A stretch of 64,000 nucleotides of DNA from Dactylorhiza incarnata (lineage: Eukaryota; Streptophyta; Magnoliopsida; Asparagales; Orchidaceae), in NCBI GenBank assembly GCA_033032865.1, contig JAWHQI010000024.1:1612001-1676000 (forward strand), written 5' to 3'. The notes under the pieces were generated by a model. The model saw nothing but the letters and a program-made list of their open reading frames with translations. It made no database searches and was not told where the DNA came from. The first letter of the stretch is position 1, and each line of letters begins with the position of its first letter. The translations under genes were made by a program, and so were the position numbers. Of this stretch, positions 1-9,780 are shown piece after piece.

Positions 1-899
1 AATTTCGTGTCGACCAAAATAAATTATTTTTTGCTATAAAAATTAATTATTTTCACGATTTATAAAGTTGTGACTTTAATGTAATGCTTGAAAGTAAATT
101 TTTTTATTAATAAATCGTAAATAACTGTTTAGCAAAATTATTTCTAAATGAAGACAATGGAAAAAGTAGATTGACGATCATTTATGTCAAAAGTCGCATC
201 TAATGAAACCTAGAAATATGAAAAGGAGAAAAAGGACGATAGATTGGAAGTTTGGAACCACATGACCTATAAAAGTTATAAAAAATTGTTTTTGCTAGGA
301 CTCAATCTCATGACCATGAGAAAATCATTTACCTTCTACCAGTCGAGCTAGACAATTTTAATATCTTTGTGTTGATCTAAATTTTTTTACATATTAAACC
401 ATAAAAAAATATTTTCTATTAGTAAAAAATAATTGTTTTGAAATCCAGTGTGGGCGGCCACCCACACTCGACCCTATGTAGATCCGCCTCTGTATACAAA
501 CGTGCATCTTCATAAACTTCAATTTGCGTTGAATATTAATGTTAATTTAATTAATTGTAATAGTAATTAATATTAATTTTAATTTTGTTATATATATAAC
601 CGTTTATATATATCTATAATAAATTATAATTATAAATTTAGTTATCTATAAATGTATAAAAAAATTTATATAAAACTTTATATGGAGGGAAATTTTCCTC
701 CATAATTTTTTGCAAAAAACAAATCCAAATTAAAAACATATTAAATTTAAATATGAATGCAAAAATGACATTAATTTTTTAATATAATTTTAGAATAAGA
801 ATAAAGATCGCGCACGGGCGCCCCGCACGCATGCAAAGGCACTCCCGTGCGCACGCACGACCACCGTCGAGCACAAGCGCATGACGGCGCGGGCTCGGG
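1..899. other. AT-rich intergenic DNA, no gene seen
   Basis: No coding region is supported here. The stretch is very AT-rich, with TATATA runs around 585-665. Around 450-469 there is a short GC-rich inverted repeat (gtgtggg ... cccacac) followed by a CGACCC...GATCCGCC string. Such strings often mark the end of an old plant transposon, but no matching second end is visible. The ORFs of about 70 codons starting near 780-1009 lie in low-complexity CG/CA-rich sequence and resemble no protein family I know. Confidence 0.5.
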
Positions 900-1115
900 A
901 GAGCATTTTTGGCCCAGGAGAGCATTTTCGCACTAGCATGCAATTTTGACCTGGCACATTGTCTCCCAAGCACGCATTTTCGCCTGAGAGCACATTTTTG
1001 CCCGGACATGCATTTTCAAATCATCACTCATTTTTGCTCTGGTGCATTTTTAGAGGATTTTGTCTATTTGAGAACAAGTTTTTCCCGAGCGCGCATTTTT
1101 CTTACGGGTGCACGA
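900..1115. repeat. degenerate minisatellite with GCATTTTYGCC core
   Basis: The word gcattttt/gcattttcg recurs roughly every 25-35 bases (near 903, 921, 973, 989, 1009, 1041, 1092), separated by short GC-rich linkers. This is a decayed tandem repeat. The 124-codon plus-strand ORF over it (909-1283) mirrors the repeat (recurring phenylalanine and histidine-phenylalanine) and is not credible as a gene. Confidence 0.55.
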
Positions 1116-1312
1116 GAGATGACTAATAAATATCGTAACATTAAAAATATTGCAAAGCAAATTGTTTCACCAAACCCAGCTGCACGTACAATTTCATCAT
1201 CTTCTCTTTCTTCGTCGACTTTGTCATGCCATCAAGTTAACTCATTACATCACTATTTTTTAATTGAGGAAATTGTGTTCTGATTTAGTCATTTCCTCCT
1301 CTTCTTATATCT

Positions 1313-1455
1313 CATTACACACACACACACAGATACTATACACACACACACATAATCACACATACACACAGACATAGACACAAATACACACAGACACACA
1401 TAAACACATAAACACGCAGACACAGACACACACATGCACATACACACATAGAAGC
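1313..1455. repeat. imperfect (CA)n microsatellite
   Basis: Long run of CACACA interrupted by gaca, taca and ataaaca variants. Visible directly; no coding meaning. Confidence 0.95.
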
Positions 1456-1615
1456 AAAACAACAATCAAGTGTATTTAAGCATTACAATATACCCAAATA
1501 CTCGTTGTCGAATTACGACACAAAGCAACATGGGCGGTTACAGTATAGTGACCGCACCATCAATCCTCTCTGAGACAGTCAGGTCGTGAGGTTACAACAT
1601 AGTAACTGCATAATC

Positions 1616-1667
1616 TCTCACACACAGAGAAACACACACACACACAGGCACAGACACACACACACAC

Positions 1668-1708
<41 letters not shown>

Positions 1709-1792
1709 ACACACACACAGGCACACACACACACTGACACAGACAGACAGACACACACACACACACATAGACACACACACACACACACAACA
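1616..1792. repeat. imperfect (CA)n microsatellite, second block
   Basis: A second CACACA/GACACA block, 160 bases from the first. The Cys/Val- and His/Thr-rich ORFs called on both strands are artefacts of the dinucleotide repeat. Confidence 0.95.
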
Positions 1793-1799
1793 CAGCTTG

Positions 1800-2070
1800 T
1801 ATGGCGGCAATATTCAGCGGACGACAATATTCGGCGGGCGACAACGTTCGACGGGCGACATCATTCAGCAAGTAGCATCATTCAGCAGATGACATCATTC
1901 GGCGGGCGACATTAATCAATCGGTGGGAGGTATCGTTCGACGGACGACATCAATCAATCGACGGGCTTCGCCCGCATCCAAGCTAGCTTTGCCTTCGTTC
2001 GGCGGGCTTTGCTAACATCCAAGCTGAAGACATCATTCGGCGGGCTTTGCCCGTATTCCAGTGGGCTTCG
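1800..2070. repeat. degenerate minisatellite, GGCGGGCGACATCATTC-like unit
   Basis: Variants of 'attc(g/a)gcgggcgacatc' recur about every 18-20 bases from 1800 to 1950, then become 'ggcgggctt(t/c)gcccg' units up to about 2070. Unit decay is high. No coding potential. Confidence 0.7.
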
Positions 2071-2148
2071 CGTGTTAATGTACATTTTAACTAATTCTTT
2101 ATAAATTAATATTTATTATTAAATAAAAATAATGGTGAGATGAAGGCT

Positions 2149-2230
2149 CTGTTTGGCACAACGATAGCGGTCATGAATGCAGTGTCATTTTTGTCCAAAG
2201 TCACCATAGCAAAAACGCCGCGCCAAACAG
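2149..2230. mobile_element. 82-bp MITE with 9-bp terminal inverted repeats and 11-bp target duplication
   Basis: Perfect terminal inverted repeats ctgtttggc / gccaaacag enclose about 64 bp of non-coding DNA. The flanks agatgaaggct (2138-2148) and agacgaaggct (2231-2241) match at 10 of 11 positions and read as a target site duplication. A duplication of 9-11 bp suggests Mutator-type mobilisation; an hAT origin (8 bp) is possible if the outer bases match by chance. Confidence 0.75.
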
Positions 2231-2241
2231 AGACGAAGGCT

Positions 2242-4081
2242 TGGGTGGTGTTGTTATATTAATAAAAAAATAATTTTATTAATTTAAATATTACACATGC
2301 CATGAAATATAGTTATTGATAGAATTAACTAGTTACTAATCATATTTAAAAAAGAGAGCCAAATTATTTTTGTTTCCCTCCAAAATATTTGACTGTAAAA
2401 AAATTGTCATTCAGTCGAGCTTTATGTCCATCATGCAGCCGTCTTTCCAGATCCCGCCACCAACATCCCGTCTTTCCACTTCTCCTCCTCTACATCTCGT
2501 CAGCGATCTAGGTCATCCCACAGAGAGCAAAACTGGCGGGCAAAATCGACCGGCAAATCATCTACCTCTCACGCTCAACTCGACGGCGAATCCCATGCCG
2601 CTCGCACTCAAGTCGACTACTTCTCAGGGCGAATCCAATGCCTCTCGCGCTCAAGTCGACTCTTCAATGATCGAGCAGCCCTAAATCTTGAGGGAGAACA
2701 ACTTCAGCTCTTGGAGAAAGTTTCTACCCTTCAAATCCAAAAGAAGTAGCCAACCCTTGCCTCTCCTCTCTCCTTTGGCTCAAGAAAAACTAGAGTGCTG
2801 CAACCCCCTTTATTTTTGTTAAGGAAGCGTTTTGTCTTGGAGTGATCGGCTCTCCCAGTAACCGCATACAACAGCCGACCCACCTAGATCTACATCTCAG
2901 ACGGGCATCTGGTTCTGCTTTCCTCCTCCATGGCATTCGGTTTTGAGCAAGGTGATTGTAGCACGTAATTTTCTGAGTAGCCGGCCATCACGAGTAAATG
3001 GCAAACAGGTTTTTGGGTTTAGCATGTCTTTTGGTTTTTCAGACTACCTATATGTCTCTTCTCTCTCTTACATTTTGATGCACCAATGGTGTTTAACGAT
3101 GATGTTGTTTTTGTTCAACTTTATTCTATCGCTCAAACTTCTGTCGGATTGGTTGCCTGATTAAATCTAGTAGAAAAAGCCTCATTAAGTATCGTAAGTG
3201 TGCTAGTTTAGTTGTTGTTTAGGAGTTATTTTTAGAAGAATCTAGTAGAATGCTACTTAGGCATGATTAGGACGTTTTTTAGTAGAAAAATCCATCTCCA
3301 CTGCCTCATTAAATCCAGTAGAAAAATTTGAGAGTAGGACATTCTTTAGTTGTTATTTAGGAGTTTTATGAATAAAATTTGTGTTTAGGAGTTCCTCTTC
3401 TGTTCTGAGCATTACTTTGTTGTTTTTGCCCAAAATGTGTTTGATGGAATTCCTCACAGATTTTGGTGTTCTTACAATTTTTCTTGGATCCTTAAACAAC
3501 CAAACTCCACCTTCCCCACTCATACAGCTTCTAAGCAGACAAATTTGCATTCTAATTGTTTGTCGAAATGCTTGAATGAGTACCTCCAAGAAAGAATTTC
3601 TTTTTGTTTCTTAAATCTGTGATCTTCAAGTGATGTTCTTCAGCAGACAAATGTGCATTCTAATTGTTTTCTTAACATCATGACTTCAAATCTAAGCCAT
3701 GTCCTTCAGCATAGTAATGGTGGACTGATTGTCTCAATATGTTATTGTAGCCAATTTTTAGTTGGTTCATGGCCATGTTACTGCAGTAATTGTTCTACAT
3801 TCAACTTCTGAGGATCATGATAAAGTAGTAGATGGTTGTTACTTTGAACTCCAAGAGAGATATCACCAATGCTTATAAAAATATACATAATTACTTTGTC
3901 AATATTGACAGAAATTACCCAATCACTATCAGGGAATGCAAATAACCCAAATTGTTAGTCTTTTCATATATGTGTATGGATGTGTGTGTATGTGTATGAA
4001 TTGTGTGTGTATGTTTCTGCTCACATGTTTTTTAAATATTAACAATCGCTCTCTTTTATTTGTAGGGTGCTATATCCTTGG
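2242..4081. other. intergenic region, no supported gene
   Basis: Open frames at 2370-2684, 2943-3164, 3381-3622 and 3936-4118 are short, have no recognisable domain and do not form a convincing exon chain. At 2550-2670 a GC-richer segment repeats 'ctcgc(a/g)ctcaagtcgact'. A 27-base word (gcagacaaat...) occurs at about 3535 and again at about 3640. Part of this may be the interior of the CACTA element ending at 4766, but its other end is not in view. Confidence 0.4.
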
Positions 4082-4159
4082 TCGGAATGTGACGGAAGAT
4101 TCATTAGTCGGAAAGTGACGGAAGATTCAGTAGTCGGAAATTGACGGAAGATTCATTAG
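4082..4159. repeat. three tandem copies of a 26-bp unit
   Basis: Three near-identical units starting tcggaa and ending attcattag or attcagtag lie head to tail and differ at 2-4 positions. They sit about 600 bp inside the CACTA terminus, as expected for subterminal or internal repeats of such elements, but the link is an inference. Confidence 0.85.
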
Positions 4160-4539
4160 TCGAAATTTGTCGAAGTTGATGTCATATTTAAAACATGTTG
4201 ATCTTATTGTTATGTAATATTATGTTGTTCTAGATGAGATGATACTAGCTTTACTCTATGTAATACTTTTTTTTGTAAATAAATGCATGTAGTTCAAATT
4301 TAATAATTATAATATATATGTGTTTTCAGGATTTTATCTTGTCTTTAGCTAAGGCTTTCAGAAATTTGATATCATAATTAATATTTAAACTTTAAATATT
4401 ATGTGTAATGATAAATTAATTTCAACATATTTGATACATAAATATAATTTTTAGTGAAGAAGAAATCAAACATTTATAACAAAATATTCATATATTTGAT
4501 ATATAAATATAATTTCTTTAGTGGGGAAGAAGTCAAATA

Positions 4540-4766
4540 TTTGTAACGAAATATTCTTTACTATAACTCATCCTATTGTGAAGAAGTAATGTTTGTCACG
4601 AATAAATTATTCGTAACGATAAACAAAAATTCGTTATGAGAATTATTAGCGTCGAGCTTTAGGTAACGGTTGTCACATAAAGATCATTACAAAAACTTTG
4701 CGTAACAGTATTAGTTACCTCCTGTAACATATTTAGTCCTTACTAAAAGTGTATTTTGTTGTAGTG
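4540..4766. mobile_element. terminus of a CACTA (En/Spm-type) transposon
   Basis: Sequence ends in ttttgttgtagtg, the reverse complement of a CACTACAACAAAA terminus. The preceding 200 bp carry repeated gtaacg/cgttac/gttacc motifs in both orientations (near 4611, 4632, 4662, 4700, 4715, 4727), the usual subterminal transposase-binding pattern. The adjacent 3 bp are aaa. No partner cactac... end was found between 1 and 4540, so the element is truncated or starts before the window. The start coordinate is approximate. Confidence 0.75.
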
Positions 4767-4999
4767 AAATGACTAACATAAATATGAGTGTTATCTATAC
4801 TATATAATAAGGAAATATTATGAATGAAGAGTGTCTGCATAGGTACATCGTCGGCGCGCGCACTGCTTACCCTTTTTTTGTTCTTACTGTACAACCCAGA
4901 GTTTGTCGAGTCGATGAGTCAAGCCATCAAAGAGCCGGGGCGAGACGGTTTCCGGGTAAGCGAGTGGGGCAAGTCAGACTGAACTCGCCCCTTGCTCAA

Positions 5000-6860
5000 T
5001 GAAGTATCTAGTTGCCAACCTAAATCACCTAGAGAGGGGTGAATAGATGATAACTGCGTCTTTTGCGGAATTAAAAACTTGATTAAATAGAACGCACAGA
5101 AAGCAAATCACAAACACAGATAACACAAGGAATTTATAGTGGTTCCCTGTTCTTGGGTACTCCACTTGCCGGCCTCGCCAATCTAGCACCACAATTAGAC
5201 TTGACTACTTCACTATAACTCGGATCAAGAATGATCCTATAATCTCAGAGTCAACACTCCTACAATCTCAGAGAAAATATCTCTTACAACTCGGAGAAAA
5301 ACCTCTCCTACAACTCGGAGAAAAACCTCTCCTACAACTCGGAGAAAAACCTCTCCTACAACACGGAGAAAAACTCTCCTACAACTCGGAGAAAACTTCT
5401 CCTACAACCAAATGCAATTAAGGTTTGATATAAACTTATCAATACATAATCAGATCTGAAAGCACAAATAGATCTTCTTCCTTCTTAAGACTTGAAAAAC
5501 TTTGACTTGATGGCGATGAGGAAGATCGAAAAAAACTCAGATCTGACCTTCTTCGTTTCGATTTGATCTAATATATGCAGAAGAGGAAGGAGCAATGATC
5601 AATCGAAACTTTTCATCCACTGGAGAAAACTGATTTAGAACAACAGATCGATCTCCAGCTTTTCCGACAGGAGGCGGCACTTTCTCGTTCTTGGAACGGA
5701 AGGAGAGTTAGGGTTTAATCAGAAAAACAATTAATAAGAATCTTATGAACGAGAGCCTTAAATAATCAAAGGCTTAACGACATCAATTAAGGTAGAATAA
5801 ACCTTAAACGAAATTAAAAGAGCCGTCAGAATAGACAGAATGAATTAACGTCCCGTCAAAAGGATTGAAAAATGATTTCAGGAATTGAACAAATTTCTCG
5901 AGAAAAAAAAGACTTCTCGAGAAAATAAATAAGCTTCTGAGAAAACAGAATTAAGAACGAAAGAATTAATTTCTCGAGAAATGGTAGCTTCAGCTTCGAG
6001 AAAGAGAATAGAAGGATTTTACGGGATAGAGAAAATAATTTCTCGAAAAATAGAAAGACTTCTCGAGAAAAGAAATTGAGAAACAAAACAACACAGAGTC
6101 AATTCGTCGGCCAGCAAAGATTAGTCGAACTGAGCTCAAAGAAACACTTCAACTTCAACAAAATAGTGATCGACGAAATAATAAGAGTTCGTCGAATGGA
6201 GATCAACAAAAGGTGATCAAAGAAATCAATTTATCTATCAGCTAAACAGCACTCGACGAAATTTCGTCACTTTGTCGAACGGAGATCGACGATCGACGAA
6301 ATCGCTTTAACTTCAGCAAAAACTGAGATTGACAAAACTATTTCAGTTCGTCGAACTGAGATCGACGAACGCGATCGATGAAAACAACTTCAACTCTAGC
6401 GAAGCAGCGGTCGACGAAAACTTATTCTGTTCGACGAACGCGATCGATGAACTACTTTCAACTTAGGCACAATTGAGATCGACGAAATTTATTCAGTTCG
6501 TCGAACTGAGATCGACGAACGCACCAACTTTCGTCGAACGCAGAAACACTTAGAAATATATTTCTTCTTTCAGATCAAAAGAACAGCAGCATCTTTCTCC
6601 TAGCTTTCCCTTTGTGTTTGAATAAGAAGTACATCCCAATAAAGAGATTTCACACGAGTCAACACCTTGGTCCATACAATGAGAAATTACATTGCATAAG
6701 CCTGTGTTTTATGACCCATTGAAACCTGACATTGGTTTGCACTTAGCCATTTAAAACCTGCTAACACTTCACTAGAGAGCAACATCAAATACAAACTCAA
6801 TTCAACTTAGTTCAACGGGACTTCTTCAAATCAAGGTAATTGTGGATACAATTCCCAACA
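5000..6860 (-). repeat. 3' LTR of the Sirevirus-like Copia (1861 bp)
   Basis: Starts tgaagtatc, ends cccaaca, and is followed by a polypurine tract on the element strand. It holds three internal repeat blocks: about five 27-bp ctacaactcggagaaaaac units (5277-5405); tctcgaga palindromes (5895-6075); and cgtcgaac...gatcgacgaa units (6110-6540). The TATA box seen in the other LTR is altered here to TATTTAAGG (5756-5764, minus strand). Confidence 0.95.
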
Positions 6861-6875
6861 ATCTCCCCCTATTTG
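6861..6875 (-). other. polypurine tract of the Sirevirus-like Copia
   Basis: On the minus strand this reads as an A/G run with AGGGGGAGAT directly before the 3' LTR, the expected primer for plus-strand DNA synthesis. Confidence 0.8.
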
Positions 6876-7070
6876 TAGAAGTCAGAACCCTAAAACCTAA
6901 GATGAATTGTAACAAAATAAAACATATGTACTACACATCATAGGAGAAAGAATATGAAAACAAAATGAGCATCAAAATCAAAAACTATATATGATTAAGA
7001 TTGTCAAAATGATTTAATGTTCACACAATCAGAATTATTAAATGATTTGATAGAACTCATAAACTTTGCT
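6876..7070. other. short 3' spacer of the Copia element
   Basis: AT-rich non-coding DNA between the end of the third ORF and the polypurine tract. No motif recognised. Confidence 0.6.
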
Positions 7071-9296
7071 TCAGGCCTTGTCTCTATTCTTCTTATCTTG
7101 CCTTGCAAAATAAGTATAAGGCTTAGGATGATACTTTGGAGGTGGGAATGAAGCTGAAGGATTGTTATAACCATAAGACTTGAAATGAATCCTTCTCTTT
7201 GTTAGTCTAGTCTCATACTTTTTCCATTCAGTTGAACTGTAATAGTCTGAGACTTTCATTCCACCTTCATCTACAAGCTTGAGTGTGTCAAGAATGATCA
7301 TCTTAGAAACAGGACTCCACACTTCAGGAAGTACTTCCTCAGCAACTGCTTTACCAGAACCTGCTGAGCTGGACCCAGGGACAGACCTGCTGGCAGAAGG
7401 ACCTTCACCAAACTTTCTTTTCTTGGAACTAGGCCTCAAAGAAGGACCTTCAGAATGATCAGAAACCCACACCTGGGAAGAATCCACAGGAGGAACAAAC
7501 TCAGGTTGGACTTCAGGCCTGGGAGAAAATTGAGGTGGAAGAACATTTTGAACATGCAACTCTGGAAAAATTTCATTATGAAGCCAAACTGCAGTCTTGA
7601 ATGTATATGAATTTACATCTGTAATTTGCTTCTGAACACTAACATTCAACTGCTCAAACTGATCAGCCCAACTTCTTTGGAGCTGAGAAACCTAATTATC
7701 CAAAAGCTCTGCCATTTTATCCTCCCCCTTTCTAACTTCTACAGATAGGGTTTGGATGACAGACTCTTTGAATTGACCAACCTCATCAACAATTTTGAAA
7801 GTGTTATTTTCTGCATTGGATTCAATTGATTCTACAGACCTTTTTACCTAGAGAGTGTGAGCTAAAATTGTTCCCACACCCTCAATTGTGTGACCAATTG
7901 CCTTTCCCCCTTGAATCACAATCTCTTTGAGAGAATCTGTCTTGGATTGAACTGCAGCTAGACTTTTGCTCATGCCCTTTTCAACTTCTGAAATCCTAGC
8001 ATGAACTTCCTTGAAAGACTTCTCAAACTTGTCACTTCGCTTCTGGAGCATCAACTCTATTTTGCCTAGAAGAGAATTTTCTCCATATAAAGAAGGAGAA
8101 GGAGGAGGAGTAGGAACAACCTTATCAAAAATTTCTTGAATAACTAAAGAACTTACAACCTTTGGAGCCACAACTCCTTTCTCACCAACTAGCTCTCCCT
8201 GAGCATCCCTGTTGGCTTCTTCACAAAACTATTTCTCCCCCTCAATTTGTGCTGGGGGAGGAGATTTCCTATGAACTGATATATCATCAGCTTCAATAGA
8301 AAAATCAAAATCAGCACCTGACCCTGCCCTTTGGCCACTGGGACTGTGCTCTTCAAGGTTTTCTTGTTGAATCTCAGTAACAATATCAACAATTGTACTT
8401 TCAACAACATCATCCTGAATATTGTCAACAACAACAACTGGAGGAGGAGGATATGGAATACCATCATCTTGATGAGGTGTATCAGAAGGAGGAGCTGGAG
8501 ATGAAGTCCCGCCTAGAGCTTGAGCTGAAGTCACAACCTCATTGCCAACATTTGCAGAAGGTTGAGGCTCCCCCTGAGAACTTGCACCTACATTACCTGG
8601 CTTGGTTATCCTGATGTCCCACCTCTGAATTGTGGAGACATTGAGCTTCTTCAGATGATGAATCACTACACCTTTAGACATATCAAACATGGAAGGGTTC
8701 ATCTGATTCAGATACAAAGAAAGTATCCTTGCATAGTTTGGAGCAAGGAGACTTGCTTTAATCTTTGAAAGAAGAAGAGTGGCCCAGTCACATCTCTTCC
8801 CAGTCACAATTGCAATCAACAAACAAAACACATCTTTAGAAACATAACCCAAACTTCTTGTATTGCAGAGAATTATCTTAGACACAATGTCTACCAACAA
8901 CTTTCCAACAACATTCATCTTCTGTCTTCTAACAGAAGTATCTTCCTTATCTAAACCACAATATGTCATAGTTCTGTCCCAATCAACATCATCTATGTCA
9001 TCTTCAGAATCTATCACTGTAAGCCTTAAATATTCTGTCAAAGATTTGGTGGAAATCTTAATCTTCAGATTATCTACAAAGGAGATTAACATTCTCCCTC
9101 CCTTGACAACTTTCACATTTAGAAAGAAATCCTCTACCTCTCTGAACAGAATACGACAAGGATGTTCCAAAATAAAAGATAACCCAGCTACATCTATGAG
9201 ATAGAAAAGATTTTGAAAATCATCTGAAAGATCGATCAGACCTAACCTCTCGAGCTCACATCCGACGCCAATCTTAGCTCTAGGACACGGAGCCAT
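7071..9296 (-). pseudogene. third ORF of the Sirevirus-like Copia (env-position protein, 742 codons, three TAG stops)
   Basis: This lies between RNase H and the 3' LTR, where some Sireviruses carry an env-like gene. One frame runs from the ATG at 9296 to a stop at 7071, interrupted only by TAG codons at 8229-8231, 7848-7850 and 7692-7694. The N-terminal 200 residues resemble the domain annotated in plants as 'putative plant transposon protein'. A middle part (residues about 215-350) is acidic and proline-rich. The third part (residues about 385-490) looks like a coiled coil with heptad-like Leu/Ile spacing. The C-terminal 190 residues are basic (an SSKKRKFGEG patch could be a nuclear signal). 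I see no signal peptide or membrane segment, so an envelope role is not supported. Function unknown. Confidence 0.75.
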
Positions 9297-9780
9297 CGAA
9301 TCAAAGCTGATGAACTTACGCTTGCTGGGAGAAATCGTGAGAAGAAATGAACTGGAGACTGGATGACGCGAGAAGAAGATGAACAGTCGAGGGGTTTCGA
9401 GAAGAATGAGAAGGGTTTTGCGTGAACATTAAGTCATTCGTGATTTTCTATTTATAGTTTTGATTTGATTTAACATTTTAATGAATTTATTTAATATTTA
9501 AAATAAAAAACTGTGTACCTGCCCTTTCGAAATCCCGAAAGTAAAAGTTTCTGATTTTTCGAGAAAGATAATCCAATACTCGAGAGCTAATTGATTTCTC
9601 GAGAAATCAAGGACTTCGGCAGATTCATCTTTGCCTGATCATTTTTCGAGGGACTACCCATTTCTCTAGAATTATCAAGAAGACTTAGATTTTTCTGGAA
9701 AAATTTAGGCTTTTGCTTCCTTGAGAATTAGAACATGTGAAATTCTTCATCTCTTCATGGCTTCATTCCTGACTTGATTA
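9297..9780. promoter_or_regulatory. spacer between RNase H and the third ORF, with LTR-like palindromes
   Basis: Non-coding 484 bp. It carries the palindrome tttctcgagaaa at about 9593-9604 and related cgaga/tctcg words at 9558, 9579 and 9649, the same motif clustered in this element's LTRs. A role as an internal promoter or leader for the downstream ORF is possible but is inference. Confidence 0.5.

Noticed and set aside
1560..1915. ORFs of 70-109 codons on both strands
   Set aside because: They are translations of the CA microsatellite (Cys/Val or His/Thr runs); no protein signal.
2370..2684. 104-codon plus-strand ORF as a host gene
   Set aside because: No domain, internal repetition at the DNA level, and no matching exon nearby.
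4793..4812. Possible Helitron 5' end (tctatactatataataagg preceded by A)
   Set aside because: The string resembles Helitron starts, but no 3' hairpin with CTRR end was found on either side of the solo LTR, and AT-rich DNA gives such matches easily.
5277..5405. CRISPR-like array of ~27-bp repeats
   Set aside because: The units are contiguous without unique spacers, lie inside a plant LTR and recur in the second LTR; they are LTR-internal tandem repeats.
8393..9204. Plus-strand ORFs opposite the third Copia ORF
   Set aside because: Shadow frames of the minus-strand 742-codon frame; compositions mirror it.
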